Source: Brucella gallinifaecis (lineage in GTDB: Bacteria > Pseudomonadota > Alphaproteobacteria > Rhizobiales > Rhizobiaceae). Taken from it: a stretch of DNA of 64,000 nt. A program made the translations under genes and the position numbers. The notes below the pieces were generated by a model. That model was given only the letters and a program-made list of their open reading frames with translations. It was not told the DNA's origin and made no database searches. Positions 9,294-18,565 of the stretch are shown here, piece after piece; the first letter of the stretch is position 1; every line of letters begins with the position of its first letter. Location of the stretch: positions 62,001 to 126,000 of the forward strand of contig NZ_ML636806.1 in NCBI RefSeq assembly GCF_006476605.1, in the 5' to 3' direction.

Positions 9294-9632
9294 CTAATCG
9301 CCTGTGCCTGGCTCAGGAGAGAAAAACTTCTCAAGCTTGCCCGTTACGCCGTCCATTTCCTTGGCTTCAGGAAGCTCATCTTTCTTGGCGGTCAGGTTCG
9401 GCCACTTTGCCGCATATTCAGCGTTCAGCTCCAGCCACTTGTCAAGACCCGGTTCGGTATCCGGGCTGATGGCTTCAGCAGGGCATTCCGGCTCACAGAC
9501 ACCGCAATCAATGCATTCATCAGGATTGATGACGAGCATATTCTCGCCTTCATAAAAACAGTCGACCGGACAAACCTCGACGCAGTCCGTATATTTGCAA
9601 CGAATGCAATTATCGGTCACGACATAAGTCAT
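9294..9632 (-). CDS. fdxA: Seven-iron ferredoxin
   Basis: Small electron carrier expected to hold one [3Fe-4S] and one [4Fe-4S] cluster. The cysteine pattern [17 protein letters not shown] (residues 9-25) and [12 protein letters not shown] (residues 40-51) fits the FdxA (Azotobacter ferredoxin I) family, and the 112-residue length with a charged C-terminal tail ([13 protein letters not shown]...) is usual. The ATG at 9632 has AGGAG about 8 bases upstream; the open frame continues upstream to 9701, without support. It lies between the S4 protein and carD on the same strand. Confidence 0.93.
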   Translation of the reverse strand: MTYVVTDNCIRCKYTDCVEVCPVDCFYEGENMLVINPDECIDCGVCEPECPAEAISPDTEPGLDKWLELNAEYAAKWPNLTAKKDELPEAKEMDGVTGKLEKFFSPEPGTGD

Positions 9633-9986
9633 TGTCCAACTCCTGTTGCCCCCCTTCATTTCAAGAGGCGGCTTATCTCTAGTGAACTGGCAGTTAAACA
9701 CTCAAATCGAACATCTGAATGTTTCTTCCGGTCACGTCATATGTGTCACGCATATGGTGCTACGGCGTGTGGCTTGCTTGCCAGCTCATGCCCTTGCAAT
9801 CGCCATGGGTGAGGTAACGATTTTATTTGCCGATGACAAGAGTCCAAAAGTCACAATAACAATATGTCGCGAACATCTGAAATGACGTTTCCTTTGCAGG
9901 CAAAAAACCGAAAAATACTTTTAGTTTAATTCTTTAATACGCAATTTCTATCGCAGCAGCCAATCTGGCTGCGTCATCGCGTCCAG
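9633..9986. other. Gene-free stretch between the S4-domain gene and fdxA
   Basis: About 350 bases holding the fdxA promoter region. A plus-strand frame at 9646-9885 has no domain signature or ribosome site and is judged spurious. I see no clear terminator or operator here. Confidence 0.5.
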
Positions 9987-10373
9987 TCAGTTACCACGCA
10001 AACGGTCCGTTTCCCGACGTTCTTTCTTGGTTGGGCGCCCTGCTCCACTCTCCCGCCGGGGCGGCAATGCCTCGATCGTTTCCATTGGAGAAACGGGTTC
10101 TGGCGTCATATCTTCATAAAGAAGCCTGGCCTCCGGTGCCGGACCTCGCCTTTCACCGAAAGTCAGAACCTTGTAAATCACAACATGTCGCTCAAGGGTA
10201 ATCGTCAGGACATCGCCAATTTTCACCTGATAAGCGGCCTGATCAATTTTCTGACTGTTAACACGCACTTTACCGCCGACGGCGAGTTTCGCCGCCAGCG
10301 ATCTTGATTTGACCACGCGTGCAAAAAACAGCCACTTGTCGATACGCTGCCTTGCAACCGCTTCAGTCACCAT
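9987..10373 (-). CDS. S4-domain RNA-binding protein, Hsp15-like
   Basis: Hsp15 (HslR) of E. coli binds 50S subunits carrying a stalled nascent chain and helps recycle them. The 128-residue protein begins with a clear S4 motif (RIDKWLFFARVVKSRSLAAKLAVGGKVRVNSQKID, residues 10-44) and ends in a basic tail (RPTKKERRETDRLRGN) that could contact rRNA. Its ATG is only 1 base beyond the stop of the upstream helicase gene, so both are probably translated from one message, pointing to a shared role in RNA metabolism. Confidence 0.88.
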   Translation of the reverse strand: MVTEAVARQRIDKWLFFARVVKSRSLAAKLAVGGKVRVNSQKIDQAAYQVKIGDVLTITLERHVVIYKVLTFGERRGPAPEARLLYEDMTPEPVSPMETIEALPPRRESGAGRPTKKERRETDRLRGN

Positions 10374-10374
10374 T

Positions 10375-13300
10375 TTATTTCTTCATCTGCTCCTTAAGAG
10401 CCAGAAGCTTGGCAAAAGGCGAATCAGGATCGATCCGTACCGGACGCTCCTGTTCAACCCGTTTATTGCCCTGTTGATCCCCATGATCACGCTTCGGCTG
10501 ACGATGATCCCGTTTGCCACCATCACGCGGCTTGCCTTTGAAACCTTCGCGTTTGTTCTGGCTTCGATCCTGACCTTCACCCTCATTGTTACGACGGTTC
10601 TTGTCAAAGCGTTTGGCCGGTCCACGGTTCTCACCAGCGCCTTCAGCCTCACCGCCCTGCTGGGAACGATTGTTTCGCTGACGATTCTGGTCCTGATTAC
10701 GGTTACGACCTTCAAAACGACCCTGGCGCCACAAAAGAACCGGCTTAGGCTCTTCAACGGGGACAGCTGCGACTTGCGTTTCTTGCGTTTCGGGCTTTTC
10801 TTCCACAACGAGCGTCTGAACCGGTGCAGGAACCGGCTCTGCCGCAGGAACAGCAGGCTTTTCTTTAACAACAGCCGCTGGCACAGCAGCCTTGAAGACG
10901 GTGTCTTCTTCAACAGCCACCTCGGCCTGAGCCTGCGCCGCAAAGGCATCAAGCTCGGCAAGCTTTGCCGCAACCAGCGTTGCATCCATTGCTTCATGGC
11001 GATAGCCGAGGCTTTTGAGAATTTCTTCCATATCCTCGGCTGTGGCGCCAAGAATGGACATCATTGCTGGCGTCACAATAAAGCGACCACCGTCATAGGC
11101 GCCTTCGGCACGCGTGCCCGAACCCGGGCGCCAGGCCAATGCCGGACGAATAAGATCAGCAAGGCGTTCCAGAATGTCGATGCGCACTGCACGGCGACCC
11201 AGCACACGATAACCGGCAAGACGATAGAACTGCGGATCAAAAGCCGGATCAACAACAACCGATGTGCGCCCGGCGGCCAGAACATGAACCACATCGCCAT
11301 AACCGGCACGTTCCCGACCATCATTCTTCAATGCCCAGAGCAGCGTGATAAGACCTGCGGGTGCAGGCTTGAGCAGCATCGGCATGAAAACATGATAGGC
11401 ACCGAAACGTACGCCAAGCCGGCGCAGTGCTGCACGCGAATCCTGATCAAGGCCACGCACTTCCTCGCTCACATCACGGCGCTGAAGAATACCAAGATTC
11501 TCAACAAGCTGAAAAGCCAGCCCGCGCGTCATACCGGTCAGCGCATCCGCACTGCTCAGATCGGTCAGAGGCTTCAGGATTGTTTCAATGTGATGCGCCA
11601 CAAACCGGTCGATACGTGCTGCAACCTTATCACGTGCCGGACCTGTCAGCTGCTCATCAGCCAGAATGACCGCACGCGGCTTCAGAACATCGTCGCCCGC
11701 AACAAGCGTTGCGACAGTTGCACCAACCCAGCGCAAAACGCCATCTGAGCCGAGCGCAAAATCGCCGTTGGGAGCAGCAGAGAAACGCTCCGCACGACGG
11801 TCAAATTCGGCGGCAAGCGCCTTTTGTGCAGCCGTTTTTACTGCCTTCGCATCCGGTCCATCGGACTGAACATCGGCGGTAAAACGGAATCCTTCCAGTT
11901 GCCCGACATTATGGCCTTCGACAATTACGTCTCCGGTCGAGCTGATTTCTGCTTCTAGCATGGCATTCTCTCTCAGGCGCCTCATAAGTACGCTTGTCCT
12001 GCGGTCTACAAAGCGTTTCGTCAACCTTTCATGAAGCGCGTCGGACAATCTGTCCTCAATTTCGCGCGTCTTTTCCTGCCAGTGTGTCGGATCGGCAAGC
12101 CATCCCGGCCTGTGCGACACAAAAGTCCAGGTACGGATTTGCGCCACGCGATGAGACAAAGTGTCAATTTCACCCTCTGTACTATCGGCGCGGCGCACCT
12201 GTTCGCTCATATAATCTTCATCAACGCTCCCTCGGCGGACCAGATCCTGATAAATGGTTGCTATGATATCGGCATGTTGTGCCGGCGCAATCTTACGATA
12301 ATCCGGGAGCGCACAGGCATCCCATAAAAGTTCGATCCGCGCAGGCGAATTTGCAAGCCGCACAATGTCTTCGTCTTTCGACAAATTTTCAAGCGCCTGC
12401 TGATCAACAGCAGGCAGCGCTTTGGTCAGGCCTTCAATCGGTGTTGGCGTTTCCAGAGAATGATGCAGGGCATTCAATGATGAAAAATCAAACCGGCCAG
12501 TGCGCCATTGCAAAACTTTGACCGGATCAAAATCATGGGATTCCACACGCTCGACCAGCTCATCATCCAGTGGGCGCACCTGCCCCGTGACACCAAATGT
12601 ACCATCGCGCAAATGGCGTCCGGCACGACCGGCAATCTGCCCGATTTCGGCTGGCGTCAGATCACGATACTGATAACCGTCAAATTTGCGATTTTGTGCA
12701 AAAGCAACATGATCAACATCAAGATTAAGCCCCATGCCAATCGCGTCGGTTGCGACCAGAAAATCAACCTCACCCGACTGGTAAAGCTCGACCTGTGCAT
12801 TGCGGGTGCGTGGACTGAGTGCCCCCATGACCACCGCTGCACCACCGCGCTGACGACGGATAAGCTCAGCAATTGCATAAACTTCATCGCCTGAAAACGC
12901 GACAATGGCCGAACGATTCGGCAGACGAATGATCTTCTTGGCGCCCACATAGCTCAGATTTGACAGACGTGGCCGCGTTACAACATTTATCCCGCGCAGC
13001 AATTTCTCCAGAATGCCACGCATGGTACCGGCGCCAAGCAGCAATGTTTCCTGCCGCCCGCGCAAATGCAAAATGCGGTCTGTAAAAATATGACCGCGCT
13101 CCAGATCGCCTGCCAGCTGCACTTCATCAATAGCCACAAAAGGCATATCCGTGCGACGGGGCATGGCTTCAACGGTGCAAATGGAATAACGCGAATTGGG
13201 CGGAGTGATCTTCTCTTCGCCCGTGATCAGGGAAACATTGGCCGCACCGACCCTCTCGACCACACGATTATAAACCTCCCGTGCCAACAGGCGCAAAGGA

Positions 13301-13440
13301 AGGCCGATCATGCCACGACCATGCGAGAGCATCCGCTCAATGGCGAGATGCGTTTTGCCAGTATTGGTCGGTCCCAATACCGCAGTCACACCGCGGCCGC
13401 TCAAAGTCAGCGGCAGATCATGAGCAGTGAGTTGATTCAT
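10375..13440 (-). CDS. SUV3-like DExH-box helicase with disordered basic tail
   Basis: Predicted ATP-dependent RNA or DNA helicase of superfamily 2, related to mitochondrial SUV3. Motif I is GPTNTGKTH (residues 24-32), motif II DEVQ (near 106), motif VI QIAGRAGRH (near 270); SUV3 family members share this DEVQ variant. The 1021-residue length is long. From about residue 800 the chain is Ala/Pro/Glu-rich and then Arg/Asn/Gln/Gly/Lys-rich (RNRNQDQNRQRNN..., KRDHRQPKRDHGDQ), a likely disordered RNA-binding tail. Alphaproteobacterial relatives have similar tails. It is cotranscribed with the Hsp15-like S4 gene. Confidence 0.88.
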   Translation of the reverse strand: MNQLTAHDLPLTLSGRGVTAVLGPTNTGKTHLAIERMLSHGRGMIGLPLRLLAREVYNRVVERVGAANVSLITGEEKITPPNSRYSICTVEAMPRRTDMPFVAIDEVQLAGDLERGHIFTDRILHLRGRQETLLLGAGTMRGILEKLLRGINVVTRPRLSNLSYVGAKKIIRLPNRSAIVAFSGDEVYAIAELIRRQRGGAAVVMGALSPRTRNAQVELYQSGEVDFLVATDAIGMGLNLDVDHVAFAQNRKFDGYQYRDLTPAEIGQIAGRAGRHLRDGTFGVTGQVRPLDDELVERVESHDFDPVKVLQWRTGRFDFSSLNALHHSLETPTPIEGLTKALPAVDQQALENLSKDEDIVRLANSPARIELLWDACALPDYRKIAPAQHADIIATIYQDLVRRGSVDEDYMSEQVRRADSTEGEIDTLSHRVAQIRTWTFVSHRPGWLADPTHWQEKTREIEDRLSDALHERLTKRFVDRRTSVLMRRLRENAMLEAEISSTGDVIVEGHNVGQLEGFRFTADVQSDGPDAKAVKTAAQKALAAEFDRRAERFSAAPNGDFALGSDGVLRWVGATVATLVAGDDVLKPRAVILADEQLTGPARDKVAARIDRFVAHHIETILKPLTDLSSADALTGMTRGLAFQLVENLGILQRRDVSEEVRGLDQDSRAALRRLGVRFGAYHVFMPMLLKPAPAGLITLLWALKNDGRERAGYGDVVHVLAAGRTSVVVDPAFDPQFYRLAGYRVLGRRAVRIDILERLADLIRPALAWRPGSGTRAEGAYDGGRFIVTPAMMSILGATAEDMEEILKSLGYRHEAMDATLVAAKLAELDAFAAQAQAEVAVEEDTVFKAAVPAAVVKEKPAVPAAEPVPAPVQTLVVEEKPETQETQVAAVPVEEPKPVLLWRQGRFEGRNRNQDQNRQRNNRSQQGGEAEGAGENRGPAKRFDKNRRNNEGEGQDRSQNKREGFKGKPRDGGKRDHRQPKRDHGDQQGNKRVEQERPVRIDPDSPFAKLLALKEQMKK

Positions 13441-13645
13441 GCCAATAATAGAATCCCGGAACCAATGCCATACGTAAAGCCATGCGTTAGCACTATATGA
13501 CTTAAGCCGAAAGCGCCCCTGTTAAGTTTCGATGATGTTTCGGAAAATTTCTGAAATGATCCCTCTTGAGAGTGCAGGATTGAAGCTTGTCCTCATCCCG
13601 GCCTGCATATTAACGAATATGCCTTTTAATAAATAGAACGACTCT

Positions 13646-13718
13646 GGAACGAATCAGCGACGAATCGCTCACAGAACGTTCTTCGCCTTTTGTTCACGGC
13701 AACATATAGTGGCAGGAC
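13646..13718. repeat. Duplicated promoter-like element, copy A
   Basis: A 24-base block at 13646-13669 (GGAACGAATCAGCGACGAAT followed by CGCT) is followed, 19 bases on, by TTTGTTC and then ATATAGTGGCAGGAC at 13704-13718. Copy B at 13928-13999 has the same blocks in the same order, with one mismatch in the 24-base block, identical 19-base spacing to TTTGTTC and a 1-base difference to the ATATAGTGGC block. The 24-base block itself holds a direct repeat ACGAATC(A)GCG/ACGAATCGC one helical turn apart, each with a GANTC methylation site. Confidence 0.7.
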
Positions 13719-13927
13719 AATTGATTCCCACCAGATAGTGAATCACCTTTGTTAATATCTGCCCCGAAACAGCAACAAATCTGTGACCGCGTTAACTTTT
13801 ATCGCCAAGGCTATTTTAGAAGCTGAGGCGGCTAATAGATTCTTCATATAATATTAATATTTCCTGACAATTCGTTAAGGCCCTCACAAGTCAAACACCG
13901 CTTTTCATTAACTTTCAGCCCAAAACC

Positions 13928-13999
13928 GGAACGAATCGGCGACGAATCGCTGCTTTTCATATATTCCCTCTTTGTTCTCACAAGATATAGTGGCCAGAC
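13928..13999. repeat. Duplicated promoter-like element, copy B
   Basis: Second copy of the element, 282 bases after copy A. The 24-base block is at 13928-13951, TTTGTTC at 13971-13977 and ATATAGTGGCCAGAC at 13985-13999. Sequence between the blocks is not conserved, so what is preserved looks like three spaced binding or promoter boxes instead of a recent plain duplication. Confidence 0.7.
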
Positions 14000-14079
14000 T
14001 GGACGCAGCGCCATAGAGCAGCAAGGCCTCACTGCTAAATATCAAAATTTCGGACGCTATCTGTTAAGCTTTAATCTTC

Positions 14080-14166
14080 TTATGAGCGTTCAACACATAT
14101 GGCGACGCCCATACCACCACCGATACAAAGAGTGGCAAGACCGCGTTTCGCGCCCCGGCGCTTCAT
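14080..14166 (-). pseudogene. C-terminal relic of a thiolase (acetyl-CoA acetyltransferase)
   Basis: Reading the minus strand from 14166 to the TAA at 14080-14082 gives 28 residues: MKRRGAKRGLATLCIGGGMG then VAICVERS. This is the highly conserved thiolase C-terminus, including the catalytic Cys-Ile-Gly-Gly-Gly-Met-Gly loop. Immediately upstream the homology stops (a thiolase would continue with a hydrophobic helix), and no other thiolase sequence is found in the window. The remaining piece is therefore a decayed or deleted phaA/phbA-like gene, still ending with its own stop codon. Confidence 0.85.
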
Positions 14167-14306
14167 TTTGCAAGTTCTGTGCATTGCTCCCACGCGAGAT
14201 ATTTTTGCTCAAATCGATAATCAGTTTCACCCTTATGCGCACAATTTAACCCATACGCGTCAAGCAACACGCGCTAAGTTAGAATCATCACAACAAGGAG
14301 TCCCCT

Positions 14307-14738
14307 ATGTCCGTACTGACACTCGACAAAGCCAATGCCATTATCACTGCAGCATTTACAAAAGCGACAGAACTGAAACTAAAACCGCTGGCTGTGTCGG
14401 TACTTGATGCGGGCGGGCATCTGAAAGCTTTTCAAAAACAGGATGGCGCATCGATTCTGCGCTTTGAAATCGCGTCAGGAAAAGCCTTTGGCGCTCTCGC
14501 TGTCGGCGCAGGATCACGCTGGCTCAACAACCAGGCAAAAGAGCGACCCCACTTCCTTGAAGGCCTGTCCAATGTTTCCGGCGGAAAGATCGTCCCCGTT
14601 CCCGGCGGCGTTCTGATTAAAAATGACATAAATGAAATTATCGGTGCCGTCGGCATTTCCGGTGATACGTCTGACAATGATGAGATAGCGGCCGTTGCCG
14701 GCATCGAAAGCGCAGGCTTTAGTGCTGATGCAGGCTGA
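14307..14738 (+). CDS. HbpS/GlcG-like (DUF336) heme-binding family protein
   Basis: Small cytoplasmic protein of the HbpS/GlcG fold, whose members bind heme or corrinoid-like ligands or accompany oxidative enzymes. The 143 residues show the family pattern: a helical start (LTLDKANAIITAAFTKA), SVLDAGGHLKAFQKQDGA at about 30-47 and GAVGISGDTSDNDEIAA near the C-terminus. An AAGGAG ribosome site precedes the ATG. It stands alone, followed by a strong terminator, next to the thiolase relic. Its specific role is unknown. Confidence 0.85.
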   Translation: MSVLTLDKANAIITAAFTKATELKLKPLAVSVLDAGGHLKAFQKQDGASILRFEIASGKAFGALAVGAGSRWLNNQAKERPHFLEGLSNVSGGKIVPVPGGVLIKNDINEIIGAVGISGDTSDNDEIAAVAGIESAGFSADAG

Positions 14739-14801
14739 AATGGACGGCTCCAGGTCACGTGAATACGTGGCCTCAGCTGGAAAATGAATGCCTTAAACAT
14801 G

Positions 14802-14836
14802 AAAACGCCGCTTCCAGATACTGGAAACGGCGTTTT
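14802..14836 (+). terminator. Intrinsic terminator after the HbpS-like gene
   Basis: AAAACGCCG...CGGCGTTTTTT forms a strong stem (the arms also pair TTCCAG with CTGGAA) followed by a T-run; it lies between two convergent genes (HbpS-like, rpmF) and could serve both. Confidence 0.85.
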
Positions 14837-14870
14837 TTGAAATCTGTCTTCAACTGCACAGCAGCTTGGA

Positions 14871-15050
14871 CTATTCCTTAGCTTCGAGCACCTGACGGCC
14901 ACGATACATACCGCTCTTCAGATCGATATGATGTGGACGACGAAGTTCGCCCGAGTTCTTGTCCTCGACATAAGTCGGGGCTTTGAGAGCGTCTGCCGAA
15001 CGGCGCATGCCGCGCTTCGACGGAGACGTTTTGCGTTTAGGTACTGCCAT
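14871..15050 (-). CDS. rpmF: 50S ribosomal protein L32
   Basis: Short ribosomal protein gene. The minus-strand reading from the ATG at 15050 to the TAG at 14871-14873 gives 59 residues starting [20 protein letters not shown], the canonical L32 N-terminus. The rest ([20 protein letters not shown], then [16 protein letters not shown]) is the alphaproteobacterial form, which lacks the zinc-binding cysteines of some other bacteria. A GGAG site lies about 9 bases upstream. mtgA lies 150 bases upstream on the same strand, as in relatives. Confidence 0.97.
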   Translation of the reverse strand: MAVPKRKTSPSKRGMRRSADALKAPTYVEDKNSGELRRPHHIDLKSGMYRGRQVLEAKE

Positions 15051-15199
15051 GGATTCAGCTCCACTGATCGATCAATAAACGTCCGGCACAGCCCCGAGGA
15101 GCCTGTCACATCGGACAAAATTCCGGAAAGTCACGTGCCTATACACGCTCTCGCAGCATTTGACCAGTCAGAGTCTTATCTTTTTTACACATCACCCAC

Positions 15200-15934
15200 T
15201 TATTGCAGGCAAGTGACATAAGGCCCGGCTTTGGAAGCACGCCCGGCAATGATACGCGAGATACGCTGCATATTCCGGGTAGGTTTGGCCGGATTGCGCA
15301 ATGTCGGATTGGGCAGCGCAACGGCAAGCAGAGCTGCTTGTCGCGCAGTCAGCCGTGATGCAGGGCGCTTGAAGTAATGCTGTGCTGCCGCTTCAATGCC
15401 GTAAATACCCGGCCCCCATTCAGCAATATTGAGATAAATCTCCATAATCCGCCGCTTTGACAAAATAGCGTCAGCAGCCAGAGCAAGCGGAAACTCCAGT
15501 GCTTTGCGAATATAGGAGCGCCCATTCCACAAAAACAGGTTTTTCACAGTCTGCATGGTGATAGTGGATGCGCCGCGACTTGGACCACCCTCACCCGCAT
15601 CATCAAGCACAAGACTGAGCTGATGCCAGTCCACACCACCATGGCTGCAAAATTGTCCATCCTCAGCCATCATCACCGAATTCACCAGAACCGGTGCAAC
15701 ATCATCAATACTGACCCATTGCCGATCAACATCTTGCAACAGGACATAATCCTTCACCATCAAAGTGGATACCGGACGCACAAAGGGTACCGAATAGATA
15801 AGGATCAGAAAAAGCGGCAGGATAGCAAGCGCCACCATAATCTTGAGCATAAGGGCAATTCTGCCACCCCAAACGGGATCAGCCAGATATTTGCGCCCAT
15901 TTTTGCTCTTGAGAATGATTTTTGCCACATCCAC
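15200..15934 (-). CDS. mtgA: Monofunctional peptidoglycan glycosyltransferase
   Basis: Polymerises lipid II into glycan strands at the inner membrane without transpeptidase activity. The 244-residue protein has one N-terminal transmembrane helix (about residues 27-48) and the GT51 motifs in order: [13 protein letters not shown] with the catalytic Glu (near residue 92), [36 protein letters not shown]. Length and architecture match MtgA. It is divergent from ispA, which makes precursors of the undecaprenyl carrier, a functional link worth noting. Confidence 0.95.
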   Translation of the reverse strand: MDVAKIILKSKNGRKYLADPVWGGRIALMLKIMVALAILPLFLILIYSVPFVRPVSTLMVKDYVLLQDVDRQWVSIDDVAPVLVNSVMMAEDGQFCSHGGVDWHQLSLVLDDAGEGGPSRGASTITMQTVKNLFLWNGRSYIRKALEFPLALAADAILSKRRIMEIYLNIAEWGPGIYGIEAAAQHYFKRPASRLTARQAALLAVALPNPTLRNPAKPTRNMQRISRIIAGRASKAGPYVTCLQ

Positions 15935-16105
15935 CGCCTGTTATTCCTTATCAAGCGACATAAACTATTCCTTAACAATAATGAACCCGATTCCATAATG
16001 CATCGGGCAAGAAACAAACTGTTTGATGACCGCTGGATGAAAAAGCCTGTGCTGATCAATGTGCCCGGTTGACCAAATCAGCTCTTTCGTCCATCCCCTT
16101 TAAAC

Positions 16106-17020
16106 ATGGAAAATATGTCTGTCGATTTTGCTCAATCCCTGAACCTGCGTGCGCTTGAAGTCGAGACAATGCTGGTCGGGCTTCTCGATCTTCGTTTACG
16201 CACTGGCGAAGTGGCGCGCCCTGAGCGATTGCTTGCTGCTATGCGTCATGGCGTACTCAATGGCGGTAAAAGACTGCGCCCGTTTCTGGTTATCGAAAGT
16301 GCGGCCCTGTTCGGCTATCATGGCAATGCGGCTCTGCGCATTGCAGCAGCCCTTGAATGTATTCATTGCTATTCCCTCGTCCATGATGATCTGCCTGCAA
16401 TGGACAATGACGATATACGGCGCGGGCAACCGACGGTTCACAAAGCGTTCGATGAAGCTGCCGCAATCCTCGCAGGCGACAGCCTGCTGACCTATGCTTT
16501 TGATATTATCGCGTCAGATGAAACAGATCTGCCCGCCAGCATCCGCATCGAACTTGTATCGGCTTTGGCACGTGCATCCGGCATTGGCGGCATGGCAGGG
16601 GGTCAGGCGCTTGATCTGATGGCAGAAGACAACAAGCCCGATGAAGCAGGCATCATAACGCTGCAAGCCATGAAAACCGGTGCACTGATCCGCTTTGCCT
16701 GTGAAGCCGGTGCAATTATTGCAGGTGCCTCACGTGAGGACCGCGAACGCATGGCTGAATTTGGCTCCGCCATTGGCCTCGCCTTCCAGCTTGCAGATGA
16801 TCTTCTCGATGTCACCGCCGATGCAGCCATTATGGGCAAGGCAACCGGCAAGGATGCCGGAGCTGGCAAAGCAACACTTGTATCACTTCACGGCATTGAC
16901 TGGACACGCAAACAGCTTGGCGGACTTGTCGAGCAGGCTGAAAGCCTTCTTGAACCATTCGGCGAAGACGCAACAATTCTCAAACAGGCTGCCCGTTTCA
17001 TCGCAGAACGTCAAAGCTGA
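16106..17020 (+). CDS. ispA: Polyprenyl (geranyl/farnesyl) diphosphate synthase
   Basis: Condenses isopentenyl diphosphate with allylic diphosphates to make farnesyl diphosphate for undecaprenol, quinones and hopanoids. First aspartate-rich motif: HDDLPAMDNDD (near residue 92), of the DDxxxxD bacterial type; second: QLADDLLDVT (near residue 230). 304 residues is normal. The ATG at 16106 and the one at 16115 are both possible. It converges with ispG, 11 bases apart, so two steps of isoprenoid synthesis are neighbours. Confidence 0.93.
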   Translation: MENMSVDFAQSLNLRALEVETMLVGLLDLRLRTGEVARPERLLAAMRHGVLNGGKRLRPFLVIESAALFGYHGNAALRIAAALECIHCYSLVHDDLPAMDNDDIRRGQPTVHKAFDEAAAILAGDSLLTYAFDIIASDETDLPASIRIELVSALARASGIGGMAGGQALDLMAEDNKPDEAGIITLQAMKTGALIRFACEAGAIIAGASREDRERMAEFGSAIGLAFQLADDLLDVTADAAIMGKATGKDAGAGKATLVSLHGIDWTRKQLGGLVEQAESLLEPFGEDATILKQAARFIAERQS

Positions 17021-17031
17021 CAGTGGAGTGA

Positions 17032-18405
<1,374 letters not shown>

Positions 18406-18473
18406 TCAACGCCTGCCTGCTTCATTTTGTTGTTATATAATCACTTGCAAACGCCTTGTCGCCTCTTGTTAAA

Positions 18474-18518
18474 GCATACCTCGTAAAAGTGGAAACCGGT
18501 TTTCCGATAAGGATATGC
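18474..18518. repeat. Dispersed palindromic repeat, GCAT...ATGC type
   Basis: GCATACCTCG...GGATATGC flanks an inner palindrome GGAAACCGGTTTTCC. Related to the copies at 7866, 37455 and 54425. It sits between ispG and the end of the MFS gene. Confidence 0.65.
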
Positions 18519-18565
18519 GTAAAAACAAAGAATTAAAGCATATTATATGGAAATGCGTTCTGGCC

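Larger units (their letters stand above)
13441..14306. other. Gene-free 866-bp stretch with duplicated element, GANTC cluster and gene relic
   Basis: This stretch between the helicase and HbpS-like genes has no intact gene. It holds a duplicated cis element (13646-13718 and 13928-13999), a cluster of GANTC sites and many TTAA half-sites, and a thiolase remnant (14080-14166), all listed separately. The AT-rich middle (about 13760-13920) shows nothing else I can name. It looks like a place where genes were lost. Confidence 0.7.

Noticed and set aside
10309-11748. 479-codon plus-strand open frame opposite the helicase gene
   Set aside because: It is antisense to the low-complexity part of the helicase; its composition (Arg/Cys/His/Asn/Thr-rich) has no domain likeness, and the helicase frame is clearly the coding one.
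13677-13695. LexA box (GTTC N7 GTTC) in copy A of the duplicated element
   Set aside because: The spacing between the two GTTC blocks is 10, not 7, and copy B lacks the first block.
13441-14306. Possible replication origin, given TTAA and GANTC sites
   Set aside because: No DnaA boxes of the TTATCCACA type were seen and the neighbours (helicase, rpmF, mtgA) are not origin-linked genes.
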